The notes beneath the pieces were generated by a model. The model was not told where the DNA came from and searched no databases. It saw nothing but the letters and a program-made list of their open reading frames with translations. Shown here piece by piece: positions 8,025 through 17,121 of a stretch of DNA of 64,000 bases. The number at the start of each line of letters is the position of its first letter. The first letter of the stretch is position 1. The position numbers and the translations under genes were made by a program. The stretch is from Planctomycetota bacterium (GTDB lineage Bacteria > Planctomycetota > B15-G4), in contig BQJR01000003.1 in assembly GCA_021604805.1 (NCBI GenBank), positions 124,001 through 188,000 on the forward strand, in the 5' to 3' direction.

Positions 8025-9476
8025 TCAGCGCCAGCTCTGGATGAAGTCGTGCAGCAAGCGCACGCCGAAACCGGTGCCGCCCGGTGCCAGACCGCCACGC
8101 GACTTCATCTCCCAGGCTGCACCCGCGATGTCGATGTGCGCGTGCTTGAAGCCTTCGGTGAAGCGCGCCAGGAAGGCGGCTGCGGTGCAGGAGCCGGCCG
8201 CGCGGCCGGCCGAGTTGCGGATGTCGGCCCAGCTGCTCTTGACCGCCTCGTCGTAGGCCTTGTAGGTCGGCAGGCGCCAGACCTTCTCGCCGCTGCGCTC
8301 GCCCGCTTCGTGCAGTTGCGCGGCGACCTTGTCGTCGGGGCAGAACAGGCCGGCAGCTTCGTGACCCAGGGCCACCACCACCGCGCCGGTGAGCGTGGCC
8401 ATGTCCACGATGAGGTCGGGCTTGAAGCGCTTGGCGTGGTGCAGCACGTCGGCGAGCACCACGCGGCCTTCGGCGTCGGTGTTGATCACTTCGACGGTGA
8501 TGCCCGAGCCCGTCGTGACCACGTCACCCGGACGGTAGGAGCCGCCGTCGGGCATGTTCTCGGTGGTGCCGACGAGGCCGATCACGCGCACGTCTTTGGG
8601 CTTCGTGGCGGCGATCGCCTGCATCAAACCCAGCGTGGCCGCAGCGCCGCACATGTCGTAGCGCATCTCTTCCATGTTGCCGGCGGGCTTGATGGAGATG
8701 CCGCCCGAGTCGAAGGTCAGCCCCTTGCCGACCACGCAGATCGTGCGCTTCGGGTTGGCCGGCTTGTACTCCATCTCGAGCAGCCAGGGCGGTGTGACCG
8801 AGCCCTGGTTCACGGCCAGGATGCCGCCGTAACCCATGCGCTTGAGCGTGGCCTTGTCGTAGGCCTTGAAGCGCAACTTGCCCGTGCGCGAGAGCTTCTG
8901 CGCCGTGCGCTTGAGGTGAGTCGGGTCGCACACGTTGCCGGGCAGGTCGCCCAGGTCGCGCGCAAGATTGCTGCCCTCGGCCACGGCTTGGGCGCGCTTG
9001 AGCACGGCGCTCGCGGAGCGCACCGAGCTGGCGACTTCCACGCTGGCCGGCGGCACGCTGTCGGGCTTCTTGAGCTGGTAGCGGTAGTCGGCGAGCACAA
9101 GGCCTTCGCCCAGTGCGGCCAGGCCGTCCGCATCCATCGAGAGCTTCTCGGACACGCCGACCACGAGCTTCTTGGCCTCGTGCTTCGAGGCCGCCTTGCT
9201 GGCTTCCACGCCCGCGCGGCGCAGCGCTTCGGCGTCGACCGACTTGGCCTCACCCAGACCCACGAGCACCAAGCAGCGCGGACCGTCGGCGCTCTCGGCA
9301 TGCAGCGTGAGCGACTTGCCGGCCTTCGCAGCCCAGGCCTTGGAGCGAATCAGGGCGCCGGCGCGCTTGGCGAGCTTAAAGCTCGGCAGGCCAGGGTCAC
9401 GCCCCTCAGGCACGAGTAGGACGACGAGCGGGTTCTTACCAGCGAGCTTGGCAGCAGGAACGGCGGCAAGGCGCAT
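8025..9476 (-). CDS. pepA: Leucyl aminopeptidase (peptidase family M17)
   Basis: 483 residues, two-zinc cytosolic aminopeptidase, normally hexameric. The C-terminal catalytic domain has GKGLTFDSGGISIKPAGNME with the first metal/catalytic Lys-Asp set, PDGGSYRPGDVVTTGSG, and the M17 signature NTDAEGRVVLADVL with Asp and Glu ligands and the catalytic Arg. The N-terminal macro-like domain is present and length is normal. The frame is open from 9497, but the ATG at 9476 has a GGAG about 10 nt upstream while the first one does not, so 9476 is chosen. Together with the M32 enzyme at 0.6 kb it supplies complementary N- and C-terminal peptide trimming; two peptide importers lie in the same window. Confidence 0.95.
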   Translation of the reverse strand: MRLAAVPAAKLAGKNPLVVLLVPEGRDPGLPSFKLAKRAGALIRSKAWAAKAGKSLTLHAESADGPRCLVLVGLGEAKSVDAEALRRAGVEASKAASKHEAKKLVVGVSEKLSMDADGLAALGEGLVLADYRYQLKKPDSVPPASVEVASSVRSASAVLKRAQAVAEGSNLARDLGDLPGNVCDPTHLKRTAQKLSRTGKLRFKAYDKATLKRMGYGGILAVNQGSVTPPWLLEMEYKPANPKRTICVVGKGLTFDSGGISIKPAGNMEEMRYDMCGAAATLGLMQAIAATKPKDVRVIGLVGTTENMPDGGSYRPGDVVTTGSGITVEVINTDAEGRVVLADVLHHAKRFKPDLIVDMATLTGAVVVALGHEAAGLFCPDDKVAAQLHEAGERSGEKVWRLPTYKAYDEAVKSSWADIRNSAGRAAGSCTAAAFLARFTEGFKHAHIDIAGAAWEMKSRGGLAPGGTGFGVRLLHDFIQSWR

Positions 9477-9558
9477 GATCAAAGGTCTCCGGGGCATTCC
9501 GTAAGGCGGCGCAGGACGGTATCACAGTCGTCTGAAGCGTCCCAAGCTGAGCACTCTC

Positions 9559-10290
9559 GTGGCCCGTACCCCGCGCTGTCTCGTCGATGACCTGGATGCG
9601 GAGCCGCTCCGCCTCTCGCGCGACAGCGTGCATCACTTGCAGCGCGTGCTGCGGCTGCGCCCCGGCGATGACGTCGAACTGATCGACGGTTCCGGCGGGC
9701 TCGCCCGCGCGCGCTGGCAAGCCGGCGGCGAACTCCGCGCGCATGAGCGGCTCCCGCTGCAGCCCGCGCCGGCGAACGGGCCGCGACTGTTCGTGGCCGC
9801 ACCCAAAGGCGCCCGCCTCGACGTCATGGTCGAGAAATCCGTGGAGCTCGGCGCGCTGGAACTGCGCCTGCTGCGCACCGAGTTCTCCGGCCCGTTGCCG
9901 AACGAAGCGCGCTGGGAGCGCATGCGTCGCAAGGCCGACGAGGCCTTGCTCCAGTGCCGCGGCCTGCACCGCTTGCAGCTCGGCCCTCCGCTGGACCTGG
10001 GCGCCGCGCTGGCCCTCCAAGGCCCTCGGACACGCTGGTTCGGCAGCGCGCCAATCGGCGCAAACACTACGGCCGCAGGCATTTCCACGCCACGCCCCGA
10101 AAACCACCCGCTCGACCTGCTGATCGGCCCGGAGGGTGGCTGGTCCCCGGAGGAGCTGCTTCAGCTGAGCAAGGCGGGCGCCTCCCCCGTGAGCCTCGGC
10201 CAGCGCGTCCTGCGCGTGGAGACGGCCGCCCTCGCGCTCTTGGCGCTCGCTGCCGCCGGCTCCGCGGCGCCGGATCCGCGGCAGGACTGA
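9559..10290 (+). CDS. rsmE: 16S rRNA (uracil(1498)-N3)-methyltransferase RsmE
   Basis: 243 residues, SPOUT-class RNA methyltransferase modifying U1498 of 16S rRNA in the 30S subunit. N-terminal PUA-like domain: HHLQRVLRLRPGDDVELIDGSGG. C-terminal knotted SAM-binding domain: VMVEKSVELGALEL, then LLIGPEGGWSPEE and SLGQRVLRVETAALALLAL, all diagnostic of RsmE. The EKSVELGA helix and the GPEGG loop bind SAM at the trefoil knot. Starts with GTG, divergent from pepA across 82 bp. The 57-bp gap to the next gene contains the uracil-DNA glycosylase -10-like site, so it may be transcribed separately. Confidence 0.95.
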   Translation: MARTPRCLVDDLDAEPLRLSRDSVHHLQRVLRLRPGDDVELIDGSGGLARARWQAGGELRAHERLPLQPAPANGPRLFVAAPKGARLDVMVEKSVELGALELRLLRTEFSGPLPNEARWERMRRKADEALLQCRGLHRLQLGPPLDLGAALALQGPRTRWFGSAPIGANTTAAGISTPRPENHPLDLLIGPEGGWSPEELLQLSKAGASPVSLGQRVLRVETAALALLALAAAGSAAPDPRQD

Positions 10291-10333
10291 CGTCAGGCTG
10301 CACCTCGCCGGCGGTGGTTCGGCTCCGATGGAT

Positions 10334-10339
10334 TAGGAT
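10334..10339 (+). promoter_or_regulatory. -10-like TAGGAT immediately before the uracil-DNA glycosylase start
   Basis: TAGGAT ends 8 nt before the ATG at 10348, so transcription from it would begin at or next to the start codon (leaderless). No convincing -35 hexamer is seen 16-18 bp upstream, hence low confidence. Confidence 0.25.
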
Positions 10340-10347
10340 TCGCCCGC

Positions 10348-11193
10348 ATGGACCCCGTGCTGCGCCGCTCACTCCGATCTCTGGCCGCCGCTGGCGTGCG
10401 TCGCTTGCCGAGAGCGCTGTTCGACGTCCAGGCGGCGCGTGACCGCGCCCCCGCCGCAGCGCGTGACCGCGCCCCCGCCGGAGGAGCTGCCGCGGCCGCC
10501 TCCGCCGCCGCATCCGGCACGCCCGTCGAACGCGCTCCGGTCGTGAACGCTGGCAACGAGTCGTCCACGTCCGCCGGGAGCGCCGCGCACTTCGCCACCG
10601 TGCTCGAGCCGCGCGCCCTGGAGCGCCCGAGTGATCCGGTGGCAGAGCTCGACGCTGTGGCCGCCGAAGTCAGCGACTGCCGCGCGTGCACGCTCTGCGA
10701 AGGTCGCCATCACACGGTTCCCGGCGAAGGCTCACCCAACGCGCGCGTGATGTTCATCGGCGAAGGCCCCGGCGCCGACGAAGACCGCACGGGTCGTCCC
10801 TTCGTGGGACGCGCAGGCAAGTTGCTCGACGACATCATCACCAAAGGCATGCGCATCGCGCGCGAGGACGTGTTCATCGCGAACGTCGTCAAGTGCCGCC
10901 CGCCGAACAACCGCGCCCCCACAGCCGACGAGAGCGCCGCCTGCCGCGGCTACTTGCAACGTCAGATCGCCGCCGTGTCCCCCGCCGTGATCTGCACACT
11001 CGGCGCGACCGCAACGCACCTGCTGCTCGAGACCGACTCCCCCATGAGCCGACTGCGCGGACGCGAGCACAGCTGGCGCGGCCTCCCCGTGATCCCCACC
11101 TACCACCCGGCTTACCTGCTGCGCAACGAAGCCGCCAAGCGCCCGACTTGGGAAGACATCCAACGCGTGATGCAGCGAGCAAACAACGCATGA
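10348..11193 (+). CDS. Uracil-DNA glycosylase, family 4 type ([4Fe-4S]) with Ala/Arg-rich N-terminal extension
   Basis: 281 residues. The catalytic domain (about 95-281) excises uracil from [28 protein letters not shown] is motif 1, HPAYLLRN motif 2. The four cluster Cys are recognisable: CRAC near residue 112, the Cys of [12 protein letters not shown] and that of ESAACRGYL, as in family 4 enzymes. The first ~95 residues are unlike the family: low-complexity Ala/Arg/Pro with an exact 8-residue repeat ARDRAPAA encoded by a 24-bp direct repeat, probably a disordered tail. The stop overlaps the start of the PilM/GspL-like gene (ATGA), so this repair gene heads the envelope-machine operon by position, a curious pairing that may only reflect shared transcription. 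Confidence 0.93.
   Translation: MDPVLRRSLRSLAAAGVRRLPRALFDVQAARDRAPAAARDRAPAGGAAAAASAAASGTPVERAPVVNAGNESSTSAGSAAHFATVLEPRALERPSDPVAELDAVAAEVSDCRACTLCEGRHHTVPGEGSPNARVMFIGEGPGADEDRTGRPFVGRAGKLLDDIITKGMRIAREDVFIANVVKCRPPNNRAPTADESAACRGYLQRQIAAVSPAVICTLGATATHLLLETDSPMSRLRGREHSWRGLPVIPTYHPAYLLRNEAAKRPTWEDIQRVMQRANNA
10435..10480 (+). repeat. 24-bp in-frame direct repeat in the uracil-DNA glycosylase N-terminus
   Basis: The unit beginning GCGCGTGACCGCGCCC starts at 10435 and again at 10459, period 24 bp, second copy 22 bp. It encodes ARDRAPAA twice. Being a multiple of three it preserves the frame, as expected for slippage in a disordered tail. Confidence 0.8.
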
Positions 11194-12662
11194 GTTGGTT
11201 CTCCGAACGCGCGCTCGGCCTCGATGTTTCCGACGGCACGCTCAAGGCCGTGTTGCTCGCGCGACGCGGACGTCGCGTGCGCTTGCTGCAAGCCTGGCAA
11301 CAACCTTTCCATGGCGACCCCGACACCGACCGCGGCGCGCGCGAAGCCTTGATCGAGTTCTTGCGCCGCGTGCGCCCGGGCAACGACGTGCGCATCGCGC
11401 TGTCTGCGCCGGACCGCGGACACTTCAGCCGCACCTATGTCGTGCCCGCGATGGACGCAGAACAGGTCGACGAACTCGTGCGCTACGAGATCCTGCGCGA
11501 GCTGCAACTGCCCGAGAGCGAGCTGCTCGTGCGCCATCATCGGCGTCGCGGGGTGGTCGAAGAACAAGTGCACGCGGTCGCGTTGCCGCGTCGCCCGATC
11601 GAACAGATGCTGCAAGAGCTGGCAGAACAGAAACGCCCGTGGGACATGCTCGTCGCGCCGACCTTCGCGCTGGCTTCCTTCGTGGAACACGAACAACCGT
11701 CGGGGCGCGACCGCGTGTTGCTCGGCGTGGGCCAACTCGCGAGTCATGTTGCTCTGGTGCGCGAGTCGGGCTTGTGGACGCGTCACCTCCCGCTCGGGCT
11801 GCAACACGAAGAGGACATCGAACGGCTCGCCGAACGCTTGGCGAGTGAGATCCGCGCCGCGGTCCAGAACTGCTTGCCGCCCGACGCGCGCTTCCACCCC
11901 GAAGAGCTGATCCTCTCGGAGGACGGCGCGCTCTCGGCGCCGCTCACGAACGCGCTGTGCGCCGAGCTGAAGTTGCCGGTGCGCCGCCTCGATCAGCTCG
12001 CGCGCATCGACGCGGGCGCGCGCTGGGGGGAACCGAGCCGCGCGCAGTTGTTGTCGATGGGCAAGGCCTTCGGCCTGGCGCTCGCCGGACTCGAGTTGGA
12101 TCGATTCCGCGCGCCGATCTTGCTCGACGATTCGCGTCGCCAAGCCGCGCGACGCGGACCGCTCACGCGCGCCTTGCTCGTGGCGGCCGCGGTCGTGGTG
12201 CTCGGAGCCGGCGAGTGGATCGGCGCGCGACTCGACGACATGACGAGCCGCCTGGCGCCCGACCAACTCGAAGAGCTGCACCACCTCGACGCCAGCGCGC
12301 GCCAAGCGCAAGCGCAACTCGCCGAGCTCAAAGAGGAACACGACACCTTGCGCGGTCTCGCCTTGCGACGCCGCGCGACCTTCAGTGTGCGGCGCGCCCT
12401 CGCCGTCGCCAGCGAGCAACTGCTCACGCTGCGCGAACGCGGCGAGCTCCACATCCAGAGTCTGTGGCTCACGCCGGAGCGCCCGGGCCGATCCGGCCTG
12501 CTCACGCTCACACTCGACGCCGCCCCCGAACTCGACCACAGCCTGGCTGCCGTGCTGCGCGAGAGTTACGCCTCGCTGGCCGCGCACCTCGAACTGCGCG
12601 GCCCCACGCTCGCCCCCGAGGGCAGCTCGTCGCGCTGGGTCCTGGAGCTGCAACTCCCATGA
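11190..12662 (+). CDS. PilM/GspL-like protein (actin-like ASKHA domain + TM + PilN-like periplasmic domain)
   Basis: 490 residues. Residues 1-300 read as a PilM-type actin-like domain: ALGLDVSDGTLKAVLLARRG (nucleotide-binding beta hairpin), VRIALSAPDRGHFSRTYVVPAM, then DRVLLGVGQLASHVALVRESGLW. A single TM segment (about 328-345, LLVAAAVVVLGAG) is followed by a coiled coil rich in Gln/Glu/Leu and a ferredoxin-like periplasmic domain. PilM and PilN are separate in type IV pili and fused as GspL in type II secretion; this fusion is GspL-like. In those systems it couples the cytoplasmic ATPase to the periplasmic alignment proteins, but no ATPase gene is seen nearby. The ATG at 11190 overlaps the upstream stop (ATGA), and its own stop overlaps the next start. 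Confidence 0.75.
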   Translation: MSWFSERALGLDVSDGTLKAVLLARRGRRVRLLQAWQQPFHGDPDTDRGAREALIEFLRRVRPGNDVRIALSAPDRGHFSRTYVVPAMDAEQVDELVRYEILRELQLPESELLVRHHRRRGVVEEQVHAVALPRRPIEQMLQELAEQKRPWDMLVAPTFALASFVEHEQPSGRDRVLLGVGQLASHVALVRESGLWTRHLPLGLQHEEDIERLAERLASEIRAAVQNCLPPDARFHPEELILSEDGALSAPLTNALCAELKLPVRRLDQLARIDAGARWGEPSRAQLLSMGKAFGLALAGLELDRFRAPILLDDSRRQAARRGPLTRALLVAAAVVVLGAGEWIGARLDDMTSRLAPDQLEELHHLDASARQAQAQLAELKEEHDTLRGLALRRRATFSVRRALAVASEQLLTLRERGELHIQSLWLTPERPGRSGLLTLTLDAAPELDHSLAAVLRESYASLAAHLELRGPTLAPEGSSSRWVLELQLP

Positions 12663-13372
12663 GAACCGTCACGTGGTTGTGTGTCGCGCTGCTGCTGGGC
12701 TCACTGGCCTGGTCCGGGCTGCGCGTTCGCGGTGCGTGGGAGGCCAGCCGCCTGGAGGCCGACCGGCTCAGTGAGCGTGCCGACGCCGCCCGGGCGCTCA
12801 TGCGCGAGCTCAGCCCGGCCTCGCGCGAGCAGATCGAGGGCCTACGCCTGCAGCGTGAGACGCTCGCCGAGCAGGCCGGTGCGGCCCGCGCGAGCCTGCT
12901 CGATCGCGCCTTCAGCTCCCCACCCCCGGCGCTCGCCGGGCTGCTCGAGAACCACCCCTCGCCCTTGCTCGCCGTGGATGCTCCTTTTGGAGCGCGCCTG
13001 CGCGAGTTGGCTGCTGCGGAACCGGCCCTCGAGCGCGGTTTCGCAGCCCTGCTCGCCGCCCTCGAAGACGCCGGCCAGCCGCGCATCGAGGACCTCAGCT
13101 TCCGAACGAGCGGCGGCCTGACTCCCGTGCCCGACACCAGGGGCCTGCAGCAGCTCGAGTTCGAGCTCGTGCTGCTCGACCAGCTGCCGGAGCTGCTGGA
13201 GGCCTTCGAGAGCATGATCCCCGGCCGCGGTGACCCACTGATCGTGATCGAGCACGCCTCGCTGCGTCGGCTCGAACCCTCGCTCTGGGAGACCCTGCCG
13301 CCCGACCTGTCGAGCCCGCCGGTGAGGCTCTGGATGCACATCGCGATGGTGGTCGGGGAGGCGCGCCCATGA
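12659..13372 (+). CDS. Single-pass inner-membrane protein, PilN/PilO/GspM-like by position and layout
   Basis: 237 residues: N-terminal signal anchor (about 4-20, WLCVALLLGSLAWSGL), a predicted coiled coil (25-80, ASRLEADRLSERADAARALM), a Pro/Ala-rich stretch and a globular periplasmic end that contains LEFELVLLDQLPELLEAFESM. The last segment resembles the strand-helix of the PilO/GspM ferredoxin-like fold, in which a short helix after LxxLxxFL marks the alignment subcomplex. Overall size and topology fit PilO/GspM. Sequence similarity is too weak for a firm call; the main evidence is being sandwiched, with 4-bp overlaps, between the PilM/GspL-like gene and the next single-pass protein ahead of a secretin. 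Confidence 0.55.
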   Translation: MRTVTWLCVALLLGSLAWSGLRVRGAWEASRLEADRLSERADAARALMRELSPASREQIEGLRLQRETLAEQAGAARASLLDRAFSSPPPALAGLLENHPSPLLAVDAPFGARLRELAAAEPALERGFAALLAALEDAGQPRIEDLSFRTSGGLTPVPDTRGLQQLEFELVLLDQLPELLEAFESMIPGRGDPLIVIEHASLRRLEPSLWETLPPDLSSPPVRLWMHIAMVVGEARP

Positions 13373-14382
13373 ATGCAGCGAGCCACCTGAGGGTTCAGAT
13401 CCTCGCGGGCCTCGTGCTGCTGGGCGCTGCGGCCTCCGCCTGGCTGGCCCCGCGCGCCCTGCACCGCCCGCTGCTCGACCGGGTGACCGCCGTGGAGAGC
13501 GCCCTCCAGACACGCCTGTCGGCTCCTGCCCGCCCGCGTGACGTGGAATTCGCGGATCCTGCCGAGTTCGACCGCCTGCTGAGCCTGGCCCCCGACCCAC
13601 GCCGCGTCGACGTGCTCCCCTTCTATGAGGAGGGCGAACGCGCAGCCTTCGCCCGGGTCCGCTGGCAGACCGCCATCCCGGAAGAAACCGACGCCCAGCT
13701 GGCCGCCCCCATGGCCGTTCAGGCGCTGTATTCCGCAGGTGGGGTCGCGCTCAGCTGGGAGCACGCCGCCGCGACTCGCGCGCTGGCCGGCCGTCTGCCC
13801 GCCCAGCACCGACTGGCCGTGCGCATCTATCGCTCCGAGGGCGAGTCCCCCGCCGAGCTGCTGGCCACGGTGCCCCTGGAAACCTCTCGCTACCGCGACG
13901 CGCTCATGCCGCTGGTCGGCGGCGAGCTCCACTACGAGCTCTGGAGCGTGCTGCTGGCCGGTGATCGCGACGCCCTGCTGAGCGCGGAAACCTCCGATCT
14001 GGTTACCGTCGCGGTGCCCGACCACTTCAGGCTGGTGCTGCTCGACGGGACTTTGGAGCGGGCGAAGTTCCGCGTGGAGCTCGGCCCACCCGGCGTCCCG
14101 TTGGTTGCGGAAAGCCTCGAACTGCGGCCGGGCGAGCCACTCAGCGTGGCCGGCCGTCCCACGGGTCTGATTCTCGAAAGCCTAGAAATGAAGCGTGAAG
14201 AGCGCATGTTCGAGCGACAACGGATGGTCTTCGGCCCGGGCGGAAGCCTGGTGCTGGATGCCCGCTCGGGCGAGCCCAGACAGACGACCTCACAAGTGCT
14301 CGTGCCCGTCGAGCGCTTGATTGCTACGCTGCGCGGCCGTGACGGAACGGCGTCGCGCACCTTGGAGACGGACCTGCCGTGA
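13369..14382 (+). CDS. Single-pass membrane protein with fibronectin type III-like domain, in GspC/PilP position
   Basis: 337 residues. Signal anchor at about 9-27 (ILAGLVLLGAAASAWLA). Residues about 116-216 read as a fibronectin type III fold: VALSW, then LAVRIYRSE, LLATVPLETSRYRD, HYELWSVLLAGD and VTVAVP, the usual beta-strand order. After that an extra beta-rich domain (LVLLDGTLERAKFRVEL, LELRPGEPL) and a polar tail. In type II and type IV systems the gene just before the secretin encodes the periplasmic clamp (GspC/PilP, HR domain) that touches the secretin N0 domain; this protein may play that part with an unrelated fold. That is inference from position. Overlaps both neighbours by 4 bp (ATGA and GTGA). 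Confidence 0.6.
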   Translation: MNAASHLRVQILAGLVLLGAAASAWLAPRALHRPLLDRVTAVESALQTRLSAPARPRDVEFADPAEFDRLLSLAPDPRRVDVLPFYEEGERAAFARVRWQTAIPEETDAQLAAPMAVQALYSAGGVALSWEHAAATRALAGRLPAQHRLAVRIYRSEGESPAELLATVPLETSRYRDALMPLVGGELHYELWSVLLAGDRDALLSAETSDLVTVAVPDHFRLVLLDGTLERAKFRVELGPPGVPLVAESLELRPGEPLSVAGRPTGLILESLEMKREERMFERQRMVFGPGGSLVLDARSGEPRQTTSQVLVPVERLIATLRGRDGTASRTLETDLP

Positions 14383-17108
14383 TCCCCCCCGATGGTCATC
14401 GCTTGCCCATGTACAGCAACAGCTTCAGCACCCGACTGCTCGCCTGCCTCAGCTTGACCGTGGCGTTGCTTCCCGCCTGCTGGTCCACGACCGTGCAGGA
14501 CGCCTCCAACGACGGCGACACGCCGCCGGCCTCGACGCAGCTCGCCACCGGCGACAACGGCGTGGCCAGCAGCGCGACAACGCCTGAGTCGGCTCCTGCC
14601 AGCGGGATGTCGCCTGCGCAAGCGGTCACGTCCGCTGCGCCGACGAATCTGCAAGACGGCGAGTTCGACGGACTCATGGAGCGCGCGCGCGCCCACGCCG
14701 CCCTGCGCGACGACCGCACGAGCGCGCTCGTCGAGGCCTTCGTGAGTGAAGGTCTCGTGAGTCTCGAGGACGGCGACGCCAACGCCGCGCGCGAACACTT
14801 CGCGCACGCGCTGCAGCTCGACCCCAGCGACCCGGTCGCCAACGAGCTCTACGCACGCGTGGGCCTGCTGCTCGGCGACGACGACGCCACGCTCGCCAGC
14901 GTGCGTCAAGAAGCGCGCATGCTCGCGCAGGTCCGCAAGGAAGCCGCGCGCGGCCAGGTGCAACTGTTGCTCGACCGCGGCCGCGCCGCGCTCGCCAACG
15001 GCGATCCCACCAACGCGCTCTCACTCTTCCAGGACGCGCACCGCGTGCTGTCGAGTCACCCGGAACTGAGCGGCGACACGCTGAGCTTGGCCGACGTGGC
15101 CAGCCTGGTCGAAGCAGCCAAGTTCGAGCGCGCGCAGGCACAGGAAGCGCGCGACTCCGAGCTGGCGCGCCGCGCTTCGGAAGCCGCCGCGCGCGAAGAA
15201 GCGCTCGAGGCCAACCGTGACCGCCTGCGCATCGCCGGCCTGCTCAGTGCGGCCGACGACGCCTTCCTGGGCGACGACTACTCCGCCGCGCTCACCAACC
15301 TCGACGAAGTGTTGCACCTCGACCGCGGCAACAGCGACGCGCTCAACCTGCGCAGCATCGTCACCCGCGCTCGCAACGACGCCGAAGCCCGCAACCTGCG
15401 TGAGGTCTACTCCGCCGAGTGGCGCGACACCTTCCGCGAGCTCGAACAAGACGTCATCGTTCCGAACAACGTGATCGAGTTCCCCGACGCCGAGGTCTTC
15501 CAGGCCAACGTGGAGCGCGGCAACAAGAGCTTCGGCAACGCGCAACGCAACCGCCCGCGCGACGACCTCGAGGTCGAACAACGCCTCACCGAGGTCCGCA
15601 TCCCGGTGAACTTCCAAGGTGAAGAGCTCGACGCCGTGCTGGCCCAACTCAGCTCGGTGGCGAACCTCAACTTCATCATGTCGCCCGATGTGGAAGACTC
15701 GCTGCCCGACAACCAGTACACGCTGGTCGACGGCCGTGAGCAGTCGATCGACCGCATCCTGCGCATCTTGCTCGAGGACCTCTCGATCCCGCCCATGACC
15801 TGGACCGTGCGCGACGGCATCGTGCGCGTGATCACCCAGACCGAATCGCGCGGCGACTACATCCTCGACTTCTACGACGTCTTCGACCTCACCTTCGTGC
15901 CGGTCGACCACGCCAGCAAGGACTTCAACCTGCTGCCTTCGGGCACCGATGCCGAGTCCTACCAAGAAGGTGTCGAGGACGACGAGCCGATCCAGCTGGT
16001 GAGCGAAGACACGCTCGTCTCGCTGATCCAGGACTACATCCAACCCGACACGTGGTCGGATGATCCCGAGCGCTCGATCTCGTCCACGCCGGGACGCTTG
16101 GTGGTGAACACCACGCCCGACGTGCACGAGCAGATCCGCTCGCTGCTCGCCGACCTGCGTCGCAACACGACCACGATGATCAACATCGAGACGCGCTTGC
16201 TCGAGGTGGAAGACTCCTTCCTCGAAGACATCGGCGTGGACATCCGCGGGCTGGGCACGTCCCAGGGCGGACAGCTCGACGACTTCGGTCAGGCCAACGC
16301 GGGTGGCGTGGGTACGCCCAGCAACCCGTCCGGCATCGGTACCGGCATCGACAGCGGCGCCTTCTACAGCGGCCAGCACGGCAACCTCGCCGGTCGCACC
16401 GAGAACCTCTTCGACTCGATCCTCGGCGAAGACGACGTGCTCACCGGCTCGGGCGGCTTCTCGCTCGAAGCGCTGTTCCTCGACGACACGAACGTGAACG
16501 CCGTGCTGCGCGCGGTCACCAAGTACCAGACGAGCAACATCGTCAACGCGCCGAGCCTCACGCTGCGCTCCGGTCAACGCGGCATGATCCAGGTGATCAG
16601 CAACCGCACCTACGTGCGCGACTTCGAGCCTGAGATCGCGCAGTCGGCGGTCATCGCCCAGCCCGAGCTGGCCATCGTGAAGGACGGCATCGTGCTCGAC
16701 GTGCGCGCCGTGGCTTCCGGCGACAAGCGTTTCATCACGCTCGAGCTGCGTCCCACGCTGGCTCAGCTGATCCCCGACGCCACCGGCGACCTGCTCCCCG
16801 AGGCGCTCGTGAGCTTGGGTACGGCCAACGCCAACAACGTCACGGTTCAGCTCCCCGAGCTGAGCGTGCAACGCGTGCGCACCACGGCCACGATCCCCGA
16901 CGGCGCCACGCTCCTGCTTGGCGGCCTGAAGACATCACTCGAGCAAGACTTCACCAGCGAGACCCCGTTCCTCGCTGACATCCCGCTGCTCGGTTCACTT
17001 TTCAAGCGTGATGGCGAGTACGTCAGCAAGCGCAAGCTGCTGATCCTGCTCACGGCCACGATCATCGCCCCCGAGGAGCACGAGCCCGCCACGGGCTTCC
17101 TCCGCTGA
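14379..17108 (+). CDS. Secretin (GspD/PilQ family) lipoprotein with N-terminal TPR region (secretin 1)
   Basis: 909 residues. A lipoprotein signal ends LLPAC. Residues about 85-350 are helical TPR-like repeats (FVSEGLVSLEDGDANAAREH, LSAADDAFLGDDYSAALTNL). Around 405-490 is an N0/STN-like domain (VANLNFIMSP, ILRILLEDLS, TWTVRDGIVRVIT), then an N1-like repeat (LVVNTTPDVHEQIRSLLADL). From about 598 the beta-barrel-forming secretin domain: INIETRLLEVEDSFLEDIG, NIVNAPSLTLRSGQRG, and the signature TIPDGATLLLGGLK...TPFLADIPLLGSLF. It would form the outer-membrane pore. An Asp/Gly/Asn-rich insertion follows the first secretin strand. GTG at 14379 overlaps the previous stop; an ATG at 14409 gives a more typical signal peptide and is the alternative start. 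Confidence 0.9.
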   Translation: MIPPDGHRLPMYSNSFSTRLLACLSLTVALLPACWSTTVQDASNDGDTPPASTQLATGDNGVASSATTPESAPASGMSPAQAVTSAAPTNLQDGEFDGLMERARAHAALRDDRTSALVEAFVSEGLVSLEDGDANAAREHFAHALQLDPSDPVANELYARVGLLLGDDDATLASVRQEARMLAQVRKEAARGQVQLLLDRGRAALANGDPTNALSLFQDAHRVLSSHPELSGDTLSLADVASLVEAAKFERAQAQEARDSELARRASEAAAREEALEANRDRLRIAGLLSAADDAFLGDDYSAALTNLDEVLHLDRGNSDALNLRSIVTRARNDAEARNLREVYSAEWRDTFRELEQDVIVPNNVIEFPDAEVFQANVERGNKSFGNAQRNRPRDDLEVEQRLTEVRIPVNFQGEELDAVLAQLSSVANLNFIMSPDVEDSLPDNQYTLVDGREQSIDRILRILLEDLSIPPMTWTVRDGIVRVITQTESRGDYILDFYDVFDLTFVPVDHASKDFNLLPSGTDAESYQEGVEDDEPIQLVSEDTLVSLIQDYIQPDTWSDDPERSISSTPGRLVVNTTPDVHEQIRSLLADLRRNTTTMINIETRLLEVEDSFLEDIGVDIRGLGTSQGGQLDDFGQANAGGVGTPSNPSGIGTGIDSGAFYSGQHGNLAGRTENLFDSILGEDDVLTGSGGFSLEALFLDDTNVNAVLRAVTKYQTSNIVNAPSLTLRSGQRGMIQVISNRTYVRDFEPEIAQSAVIAQPELAIVKDGIVLDVRAVASGDKRFITLELRPTLAQLIPDATGDLLPEALVSLGTANANNVTVQLPELSVQRVRTTATIPDGATLLLGGLKTSLEQDFTSETPFLADIPLLGSLFKRDGEYVSKRKLLILLTATIIAPEEHEPATGFLR

Positions 17109-17121
17109 GACACCACCCGAC

